The notes under the pieces were generated by a model. It was given only the letters and a program-made list of their open reading frames with translations. It made no database searches and was not told the DNA's origin. Made by a program: the position numbers and the translations under genes. DNA of 64,000 bases from Bog-756 sp963734435 (GTDB taxonomy: Bacteria > Actinomycetota > Acidimicrobiia > Acidimicrobiales > RAAP-2): the NCBI GenBank assembly GCA_963734435.1, contig CAVTHA010000001.1, forward strand, positions 156,712 through 220,711, in the 5' to 3' direction. Shown here in pieces: positions 8,346 through 15,206 of this stretch. How positions within the stretch are numbered: position 1 is the stretch's first letter; each line of letters opens with the position of its first letter.

Positions 8346-9866
8346 TCAACCGGGTGGCTCGGGCCGCAGCATCGGGAAGAGGATCACGTCGCGGATGGCC
8401 TCGACCTCGGCCAGCAGCATGACCAGGCGGTCGACACCGAGCCCGATGCCCGAGGTCGGGGGCAGGCCGTACTCGAGGGCGCGTACGAAGGCCATGTCGG
8501 CCGGGTGGGCTTCGAGGTCGCCCTGGGCGGCGGCATCCGCCTCGTGCTGGAACCGCTCCTGCTGTTCCTCGGGGATGTTGAGCTCGCTGTAACCGTTGGT
8601 CAGCTCCTTGCCGTCGATGGCCAGCTCGAACCGGTCGGCAATGGTCGGATCGTCCGCCGTGCGGCGAGCCAGCGGCGAAACCTCGATCGGGAACCCGCAG
8701 ACGAGCACCGGGTCCACCACGGTGGGCAGGAGGATCGTGTCGTACAGCTCGAAGATGAGCTTGCCCGACCCCCATTCGGGGAGGAACTCGACCGACTGCT
8801 TCTCGCACACCGCCCGTACCACTTCCACCGGGTCGTCCGGGTGCAGTCGTTGCCCGACGACCTCCTCCAGCCAGTCGAGCAGCCGTCGCCGCGGCCACGG
8901 TGGAGTGAGGTCGATGGGCCGGCCGCTGACCGTGAAGGTCAGCCGATCGGCAGCGGCCCGGGCGGCGGCCACGATCAGTCGCTCGGTCAAGGCCATCCCG
9001 TCGGTCACGTCGCCGAATGCCCGATAGGCCTCGAGGATCGTGAATTCCGGGCTGTGCCGGGTATCGATCCCCTCATTGCGAAAGTTGCGGGCGATCTCGA
9101 ACACCCGCTCGTAGCCGCCGACCACCAACCGCTTGAGGTAGAGCTCAGGAGCAATGCGGAGGCGGAGATCGATGTCGAGGGCGTTGGCGTGGGTCACGAA
9201 GGGGCGAGCCAGAGCGCCACCCGCCTGCGGCTGGAGGATCGGGGTGTCGACCTCGACGAAGCCCTCGTCGGTCAGCTGTCGGCGCATGGCGGCGATGGCC
9301 CGGATGCGGATGTCGAAGACCTTCCGGGTCTCCGGGTTGGCCAGTAGGTCGATCTCCCGTTGGCGGTACCGGGTGTCCGTAGAAGTGAGACCGTGCCACT
9401 TGTCGGGGAGGGGTCGCAGTGACTTGGACAGGAGCCAGAGGTCTGTGACCCCGACGGAGAGCTCACCCCGCCGGCTGGTCACCACCTCGCCCTCGGCCCC
9501 GATCCAATCGCCGAGGTCAGCATGGGCCAGGACCGCCTCGGCCTGGTCGGAGAGTGCCGCCTGTTGCATGAGCAGCTGCACCGATCCGCTCACGTCCTCC
9601 AGAGTGGCAAAGGACAGGGCGCCATGGCCTCTGATGCTCTTGAGCCGACCGGCCACCCGAGCGACCTCGCCGGTCCGGGCATCAGGCCCGAGGTCGCCGT
9701 ACCGCTCATGGAGCTCGGCGGCCAAAGCCGTCCGGTCGAAGCGGAGGGGGTAGGGATCAAACCCCTGGTCAGCAAGGGCATCTCGCTTGCTGCGACGTTC
9801 GGCCACCAACGCGTCCAGGGCACGAGCATCTTGCTCTCCGCCGCTGGGGCCGGACTCGTCAGTCAA
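8346..9866 (-). CDS. lysS: Lysyl-tRNA synthetase, class II
   Basis: A 506-residue enzyme, essentially the length of E. coli LysS (505). An N-terminal OB-fold anticodon-binding domain (residues ~50-150, with GRLKSIRGHGALSFATLED) leads to the class II catalytic core. Motif 1 is in EVDTPILQPQAGGA, motif 2 in FEIARNFRNEGIDTRHSPEF, and motif 3 in GIGLGVDRLVMLLA. It charges tRNA-Lys with lysine using ATP in the cytoplasm. The gene is intact. It is convergent with tetR across 155 bases and stands alone; a tRNA-Lys gene lies about 3.3 kb downstream of its start on the other strand. Confidence 0.97.
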   Translation of the reverse strand: MTDESGPSGGEQDARALDALVAERRSKRDALADQGFDPYPLRFDRTALAAELHERYGDLGPDARTGEVARVAGRLKSIRGHGALSFATLEDVSGSVQLLMQQAALSDQAEAVLAHADLGDWIGAEGEVVTSRRGELSVGVTDLWLLSKSLRPLPDKWHGLTSTDTRYRQREIDLLANPETRKVFDIRIRAIAAMRRQLTDEGFVEVDTPILQPQAGGALARPFVTHANALDIDLRLRIAPELYLKRLVVGGYERVFEIARNFRNEGIDTRHSPEFTILEAYRAFGDVTDGMALTERLIVAAARAAADRLTFTVSGRPIDLTPPWPRRRLLDWLEEVVGQRLHPDDPVEVVRAVCEKQSVEFLPEWGSGKLIFELYDTILLPTVVDPVLVCGFPIEVSPLARRTADDPTIADRFELAIDGKELTNGYSELNIPEEQQERFQHEADAAAQGDLEAHPADMAFVRALEYGLPPTSGIGLGVDRLVMLLAEVEAIRDVILFPMLRPEPPG

Positions 9867-9902
9867 GGTCTCGTCCTCTTCCTCGGGCTCGGTCCCGACG
9901 CC

Positions 9903-9930
9903 TGGTCCAGTCGAGCAGGACTCGAACTCA
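9903..9930 (-). other. tRNA 3'-end-like fragment
   Basis: On the minus strand this reads GTTCGAGTCCTGC then TCGACTGGACCA: a T-loop, its 3' stem and an acceptor end with CCA. The bases before the T-loop (AATGA) do not pair with the T-stem, and no D- or anticodon arm fits upstream. A complete tRNA is therefore excluded. Such fragments occur at attachment sites where an element integrated into a tRNA 3' end, but it could be chance. Confidence 0.35.
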
Positions 9931-9986
9931 TTTTAGGCAGGCGCCGCGTGGCCCCCTCGGGACGGCAGCCGGACCACGACTGCCGG

Positions 9987-10946
9987 TCACCGTGGTTCGG
10001 CGTCGGGGACGAGGACGATCTTGCCGTGGGTGTGACCTTCTGCCAGCGTCCGATGGGCCGCCGCCACCTCACTGAGCGGGAAGACCGCCGCCACCCGGAC
10101 ACTGAGTCGGCCGGCCCGGACATGCTCGATGAGATCGAGCCGGGCCGCGGCACGGACCTCTGTCCCCGGATCTGCCCCCGGCGCCCCGCCGAGGACTTTG
10201 AGACCGAGCTGGAAGCCTCTCTGGAACCCGGCGATGGTCACGATCCGGGATCGATCGGCAACCAGTGCGATCGAGGTATCGATGGCCTCATCCGTACCCA
10301 CGGTGTCGATCGATGCATCCACCCCCTGGGGAACCATGGCCCGGATCCGCTCGAGAAGACCGCTTCCATAGGCGACCGGTTCGGCACCGAGCAAGCTCAA
10401 TTGCTGATGGCTGGACGGGCTGCCCGTCCCGACCACCCGGGCACCGGCATTGACGGCCAGCTGGACGACCATCTCTCCGACTCCGCCCGAAGCGCCATGG
10501 ACCACCACGGCGTCGCCGGGCCTGACACCCGCGGCCGAGAGCGTGTGTACCGCAGTGGTGCCGGCCACCAAGAGCCCGCTCGCCTCCTCGAACGTCATGC
10601 CTGGGGGCTTGGGCACGACATCCGAGGCGGCCACTACCAGCTCGGTGCAGTAAGCGCCCTGGAGCGGATAGCAGATCACCTCGTCGCCGATCTTGATCCC
10701 AGACGGAGACGGTTCGCCCACTCCGACCACGACTCCCGAAGCCTCCCGTCCGAGCCGCATCGGAAGTTGTGACGGGTCGGCACCAAAGGCCCCGGAGTAG
10801 GCCCGGTAGTCGATGGGGTTGGTGCCGGTTGCACGGACAGCGATGAGGAGTTCACCGGTCCCAGGCTCGGGCGTGGGCACCTCGACCAGGGACAATGCCT
10901 CCGGGCCGCCGAAAGCGGTGGCAACCACAGCTCGAGTCACGCTCAT
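9987..10946 (-). CDS. NADP-dependent quinone-oxidoreductase-like MDR protein
   Basis: A 319-residue medium-chain reductase. The N-terminal GroES-like domain reads VRATGTNPIDYRAYSG, the hallmark of quinone oxidoreductases, and MRLGREASGVVVGVG. The Rossmann domain carries VVVHGASGGVGEMVVQLAV (GxxGxxG) and KIVLVP at the end. It lacks the Cys/His zinc ligands of alcohol dehydrogenases, so reduction of quinones or enones with NADPH is expected. The ATG at 10946 gives the standard N-terminus. It is followed 120 bases later by lysS on the same strand. Substrate unknown. Confidence 0.88.
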   Translation of the reverse strand: MSVTRAVVATAFGGPEALSLVEVPTPEPGTGELLIAVRATGTNPIDYRAYSGAFGADPSQLPMRLGREASGVVVGVGEPSPSGIKIGDEVICYPLQGAYCTELVVAASDVVPKPPGMTFEEASGLLVAGTTAVHTLSAAGVRPGDAVVVHGASGGVGEMVVQLAVNAGARVVGTGSPSSHQQLSLLGAEPVAYGSGLLERIRAMVPQGVDASIDTVGTDEAIDTSIALVADRSRIVTIAGFQRGFQLGLKVLGGAPGADPGTEVRAAARLDLIEHVRAGRLSVRVAAVFPLSEVAAAHRTLAEGHTHGKIVLVPDAEPR

Positions 10947-11003
10947 GGCAACCCGATTGGTCGGCGCCCCATTCCACGCCAGCGCGGTGCGCCGCCGCTC
11001 GGA

Positions 11004-11417
11004 TCAGGTGGTCAGCGGCGCCACGTCTCGATTGGAACCTTGGTCACCCCTGGGTCCCATGCCCCAACTGATGATCCGTCGGGGATGTATGCGAATCACC
11101 TCGCCGCTCAAGTAGGGGGCGGGTGAACCCTGATCGGTGAGCGCCTCGGCCACACCGCGCACCTCGAGACAGCGCACCACCCAGGGATCGACCGAGGCAA
11201 TGTCATCGACCACGAAGGCGACTTGACCGTTGTCAGCCACGTTGTGGAACTTGCGACTGTTTCCCAGGTCACGACCCCGGATGTCGATGACTCCGGCTGC
11301 TTCGTCAATCTCGAAGCCCACCGGGCTGTTCTGCAGCGTCCCGTCGGGTCGCAGGGTCGCCAGCCGACCGAGCCGCTGGCTGCCGAGGTATTCCAGCTCT
11401 GCATCGCTGAACACCAT
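11004..11417 (-). CDS. PPOX-class F420/flavin-dependent oxidoreductase
   Basis: A 137-residue split-barrel protein of the pyridoxamine-phosphate-oxidase-like class. Typical stretches are LEYLGSQRLGRLATLRPDG near the start, SPVGFEIDE, KFHNVADNGQVAFVVDD and CLEVRGVAEALTD, ending with IHPRRIISWGM. In actinobacteria this subgroup binds F420 or FMN and often reduces small unsaturated compounds. The ATG at 11417 has GAGGAG 7 bases upstream. It is 57 bases from the MDR gene on the same strand and may be co-transcribed with it. Confidence 0.85.
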   Translation of the reverse strand: MVFSDAELEYLGSQRLGRLATLRPDGTLQNSPVGFEIDEAAGVIDIRGRDLGNSRKFHNVADNGQVAFVVDDIASVDPWVVRCLEVRGVAEALTDQGSPAPYLSGEVIRIHPRRIISWGMGPRGDQGSNRDVAPLTT

Positions 11418-11690
11418 GCTCGCTCCTCTTCAACTCCGTTTCGGTTACATACAGTGAGGACAGCGCTTCGGCGGCCCGGGGCATTCCCGGCCGGGCCGAC
11501 CGTTGCTGGCCGTCTCCTAGCCAGGCAATCCAAGGTTGAGGCCCCATCGCCGGGAACCGGCGGGCCTGTGCGCCGACACCAACCCGCCCAGTACCCTCGA
11601 GCTGCCATCCGCCAGGTGCGAGAGGGAACTTGATCCGACGGTCCAGATGGACCGACCATTCGGTCAGGAACCAGATCCAAGGAGCCGGCT

Positions 11691-12265
11691 GTGGAGATTC
11701 GCGCCCGCTTGAGCATGAGTGCCGACGGCTATGTGAGCGCCAGAAGGATGGCCGGCGCTCACCGCCGCTCCAGCCTTCGTATCCGGTCAGAGCCACGGCA
11801 TCACAGAGTTCCTCGGTGACAGCGAGGCCGCGCTGATGGGCCGGACCACGTTCGAGCCGGCGCTGAACAATGACCGATGGCCGTGGCCGACCCTGGAGGT
11901 GTTCGTGCTCGCTTCGGAGCGTCCACCGGGTACCCCGGACCATGTGGTCACCGATAGCGACCCGAACGGCTTACTCGAGAAGATCCGGTCGGCAAACAAG
12001 GGCGGCGACGTCCACCTCATCGGCGGACCTCGCACCATCGAAACCTTCTGCGCCCTCGAAGCGCTGGACAAGCTGGAGTTGGAGGTCCTGCCGTTGCTGT
12101 TCGGAGCCGGCATGCGTCTGACCGACTCGCTCAGTCCCAATACCAGGTTGTCCTTCGATCGTGAACGAGCCCTCCCGGGAGGGCTCGGTGGAGATCGTCT
12201 ATTCCTGCAAGGGCCAGCGCAACGCGCTGTCCACCAGGCCGGCGAGTCAACGCTCCGACGACTGA
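11691..12265 (+). CDS. RibD C-terminal/dihydrofolate-reductase-like protein, two frameshifts
   Basis: About 190 residues when read through two indels (near 11741 and 12185). The start VEIRARLSMSADGYVS and the middle MGRTTFEPAL, VHLIGGPRTIETFCAL and LEVLPLLFGAGMRL are diagnostic of the RibD_C/DHFR-like reductase family that binds NADPH. The GTG at 11691 has AAGGAG 6 bases upstream. The intended C-terminus runs GGSVEIVYSCKGQR to the TGA at 12265. As deposited, the frame instead runs into the downstream gene, which falsely suggests a fusion. Substrate unknown. Confidence 0.72.
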
Positions 12266-12435
12266 ATTGGACGGTGGCGGCTGGATCCTTGGGCGATCCG
12301 AACTTCTCGTCTGGTTCGAGATCCTTGCCTCCACTAAGGCAGGCTTGGCCCCCTCAAGAAGCCGCGCCGTCGGTCGGTCAGTTGCAACTTGTTCGTCAAG
12401 TACCTAATTTAGCGTCGGCCGAAGAAAGGAGCCCC

Positions 12436-13062
12436 ATGGCGAAGGCAGACATCTGGCCGGTGATCCTCTCCGAGCGGAAGGCGCTGGCTAGCGATCTCGC
12501 ATCCCTTCCCCCCGAGCGCTGGTCCTCGCCGTCGCTGTGCGGGGATTGGACCGTCCAAGACGTGCTGGCCCATATGACGGGCACAGCCAAGATCTCGGGC
12601 GCCTCGTTCTTCCCCAAGCTGATCGGAGCGGGATTCAGTTTCGACCGCTTGCAGGCAAAGGACATCCAGCGGGAGAAGGGGAACTCACCAGCCGACACGC
12701 TGACGGGATTCGAAGAGATCGAAACTTCGCGCAAGCACCCACCAGGACCGGGTGACACCATGCTCGGGGAGACGCTCATCCACGCCGAGGACATCCGTCG
12801 CTCGCTCGGAATCGACCACCACTACCCCACCGACGCAGTTGTTCAGGTGGCCGACTTCTACAAGGGCTCGAACCTCATCATCGGCACCAAACGGCGTATC
12901 GCCGGGCTCAGCCTTCGCGCCACGGACACCGATTGGTCCCACGGGACCGGTCCCGAGGTAGCCGGTCCCATGCTCTTCCTTCTCATGGCCATGAGCGGAC
13001 GCAAGTCAGCGCTCGACCACCTCACTGGCGATGGGGTGGCGACGCTGGAATCGCGCCCCTAG
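12436..13062 (+). CDS. Maleylpyruvate isomerase family (DinB-like) mycothiol-dependent enzyme
   Basis: A 208-residue protein of the mycothiol-dependent maleylpyruvate isomerase/DinB four-helix fold. Signatures are LPPERWSSPSLCGDWTVQD, VLAHMTGTAK and, later, TLIHAEDIRRSLG, which supply the His and Asp/Glu metal ligands. The C-terminal part has DTDWSHGTGPEVAGP and LMAMSGRKSALDHLTGDG, the usual tail of the family. Members use mycothiol as cofactor for isomerisation or conjugation. The ATG at 12436 has AAAGGAG 5 bases upstream. It follows the RibD-like gene on the same strand after 170 bases. Substrate unknown. Confidence 0.85.
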   Translation: MAKADIWPVILSERKALASDLASLPPERWSSPSLCGDWTVQDVLAHMTGTAKISGASFFPKLIGAGFSFDRLQAKDIQREKGNSPADTLTGFEEIETSRKHPPGPGDTMLGETLIHAEDIRRSLGIDHHYPTDAVVQVADFYKGSNLIIGTKRRIAGLSLRATDTDWSHGTGPEVAGPMLFLLMAMSGRKSALDHLTGDGVATLESRP

Positions 13063-13188
13063 ATCTGACCTGGCGTTGAGTCGAACCATTGGCCAGCCGT
13101 GCAATGCGCGCTTTAGCGATGGCGCGGGCCAAAACAGCCTCGGCCGCGTCGCACCGGCTTTGCCAGCGCGTCTGGTTATGCTGCCCGA

Positions 13189-13261
<73 letters not shown>

Positions 13262-13298
13262 CCGAACCATGATGGCCGGGCTGAACGCTCGTCCAGGC

Positions 13299-14969
13299 TC
13301 AGCTCGGCATCGCTCCCATCCCGACGATGGGCTGGTTGAGCGTCATGGCACCGGTAGATCCGTAGAAGTTGACGCCGGGGCCGAAGGTGAAGATCCCGCC
13401 GTCGGAGGCCACCAGCCAGTAGCCGGTGTTCCTCGGAGTCAGCGCCATGCCGACGATGGGCTTGTTGAGGGGCGTGCCTCCGGTGGAGCCGAGGAATGGG
13501 GCATCGCCGAACGTAAAGATCCCGCCATCGGAGGCGACCAGCCAGTAGCCGCCGCCGCTCGAGGTGCCAGCCATACCGACGATGGGCTTGTTGAGGGGCG
13601 TGCCCCCGGTGGAGCCGAGGAATGGGGCCGATCCGAAGGCGAAGATCCCGCCGTCGGAAGCCACCAGCCAATAACCGTTCCCTTGCGGTGTTGCCGCCAT
13701 ACCGACGATCGGTTGATTCAAGGGCTTGCCGCCCATCGAGCCGTGGTACTTGGCGTCACCGAAGGCGAAGATCCCGCCGTCGGAAGCCACTAGCCAGTAA
13801 CCACGACCGTCCTTCGTGGTGGCCATACCGACGATGGGCTTGTTGAGCGCGATCGCGCCCGTCGAGCCGAAGAAGCCGGCGTCTCCAAAGGTGAAGATCC
13901 CGCCGTCGGAGGCCACCAGCCAGTAGCCACCCCCGTCGGGGGTCACCGCCATACCCACGATGGGCCGGTTGAGAGGCGTGCCACCGGTCGAGCCGAAGAA
14001 CGGCTGGTTGGGACCGAAGGTGAAGATCCCGCCGTCGGAGGCCACCAGCCAGTAGCCGGCTGCGAACGGAGAAACCGGACTGGACGGAGCGGAGTTCGGC
14101 CCCGTGCCAGCGGCGTTGATGGCCGCCACCTGGAAGGTGTAGGAGACCCCGTTCGTCAGGCCAGACACCACGGCCTTCGTCACGTTGCCGACTGTGACCG
14201 GTGCGCCTGCTGAAGGTGTAACCACGTATCCCGTGATCGGGCTTCCGCCGTCGGAGGCAGGCGGAGACCAGTGAACCGTGATCTGCTGGTACTCTCCCTG
14301 GGCTGTGACGCTCGTCGGTGCGCCAGGTAGGTTCGGGGCTTGGACGGTCAAGGTGAAGGTGAACGGCCCAGAGTCTCCAGAGGCATCGGTCATATTTCCC
14401 GACGCGGCGTAAATCCCGGCCGTCAGAAATCCGGTTGTAGTGATTCGCCCGCTGTTCGATACAAGCAACTGTGACGAACCCCCCGTCTTGGTGAATGTAA
14501 CAGTGCCGATACCTCCACTCTGAGTGATCTGACTTGAGAAGCTTGTCGATTGATCAGGAAGTATCGAAGCGGTTGTGGAGGACGTCTGAGTGATCGTGCC
14601 GCCGGTAACCGTGAGCGAGAAGGTAAACGTTCCTTGGTCAGCCGGAATACCGTCGCTGATTATGCCTGTCGCTGTGTAGGGAGTTGGAGAAGAAGAAAGG
14701 GTTCCCGTCGTTCCAAGGAGTCCAGTAGACGAGATCGTGAAGGAAGAACCGCCACCGGTTAGTGGACCCCAGGTGAAAGTACCGGTACCCCCAGTTGCGT
14801 TCAACTGTTGGCTGAAGCCAGCGGAGTTGTTCGCTGTGACCGACCCCGAGGTTGGCGGATTCTGGGTGATGGCAACTGCGTAAGCCGAGGGAATGAAGAC
14901 TATGAAGGAGGCGGTCAGCGCTGCCAGTGCCGCGCCGATGGCAATCCGTCGACTCGCATGATGTCCCAT
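13299..14969 (-). CDS. Secreted protein with Ig-like regions, FnIII domain and six GYWLVASDGGIF repeats
   Basis: A 556-residue exported protein. The N-terminus has a signal peptide (basic HHASRR, then IGAALAALTASFIVF and an Ala-rich cleavage region). Residues ~30-210 form two Ser/Thr/Gly-rich Ig-like units (TGGTGTFTW, TQSGGIGTVTF). A fibronectin type III domain follows at ~215-305 (LPGAPTSVTAQGEYQQITVHW). The rest is six tandem repeats of 42-43 residues, each GYWLVASDGGIF-TFG-x-FGSTGG-x-LNxPIVGMA. The repeat length and aromatic-Gly pattern suggest a beta-propeller. The ATG at 14969 follows GGAGGGG. It is a neighbour and paralogue of the next minus-strand gene. Probably extracellular or wall-bound; ligand unknown. 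Confidence 0.85.
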   Translation of the reverse strand: MGHHASRRIAIGAALAALTASFIVFIPSAYAVAITQNPPTSGSVTANNSAGFSQQLNATGGTGTFTWGPLTGGGSSFTISSTGLLGTTGTLSSSPTPYTATGIISDGIPADQGTFTFSLTVTGGTITQTSSTTASILPDQSTSFSSQITQSGGIGTVTFTKTGGSSQLLVSNSGRITTTGFLTAGIYAASGNMTDASGDSGPFTFTLTVQAPNLPGAPTSVTAQGEYQQITVHWSPPASDGGSPITGYVVTPSAGAPVTVGNVTKAVVSGLTNGVSYTFQVAAINAAGTGPNSAPSSPVSPFAAGYWLVASDGGIFTFGPNQPFFGSTGGTPLNRPIVGMAVTPDGGGYWLVASDGGIFTFGDAGFFGSTGAIALNKPIVGMATTKDGRGYWLVASDGGIFAFGDAKYHGSMGGKPLNQPIVGMAATPQGNGYWLVASDGGIFAFGSAPFLGSTGGTPLNKPIVGMAGTSSGGGYWLVASDGGIFTFGDAPFLGSTGGTPLNKPIVGMALTPRNTGYWLVASDGGIFTFGPGVNFYGSTGAMTLNQPIVGMGAMPS

Positions 14970-15123
14970 GGCAACCCCTCCTCCACCTGCTCCATCCCGA
15001 ACGAAGGACGGAACCCTGACCTGACTAAGTGAGGCGAGATTAGTGCCTCTCGAATCTCGGCGAAAGCACCCGTGGCAATTCGGCGATCCAAGCCCCTGGC
15101 CATCTGGGCCGAATGCTGGGACC

Positions 15124-15139
15124 CGACTCTAGAGAGTCG
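15124..15139. terminator. Short hairpin after the phosphatase-repeat gene
   Basis: CGACTC-TAGA-GAGTCG forms a 6-bp stem with a 4-base loop, 68 bases past the stop of the minus-strand gene that ends at 15207. There is no T-run, so an intrinsic terminator is only a possibility. Confidence 0.3.
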
Positions 15140-15206
15140 AGGTGTTGTGCGCTTGAGGCGGCCGGTTTGTCCTACGTGCCATTGAATGACGCGGACATGC
15201 AGGCGA

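Noticed and set aside
8227..8370. Plus-strand frame starting after AAGGAG, reading MGRVGTPFSLHVPAATG
   Set aside because: The ribosome site looks good, but the frame soon runs antisense into the 3' end of lysS and becomes Arg/Ser-rich. A small remnant is possible but not supported.
9903..9990. A complete minus-strand tRNA ending at 9903
   Set aside because: CAGTCG and CGACTG can pair at the ends, but T-stem, anticodon stem and D-arm do not form.
11836..13062. A RibD-like/maleylpyruvate-isomerase fusion protein of 408 residues
   Set aside because: The fusion depends on a frame error near 12185; the second gene has its own AAAGGAG and ATG and the first has a proper stop at 12265 in the other frame.
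13299..14100. CRISPR-like or DNA tandem repeats
   Set aside because: The DNA repeat follows codons of the protein repeat (about 126-129 bp); no short direct repeats with spacers occur.
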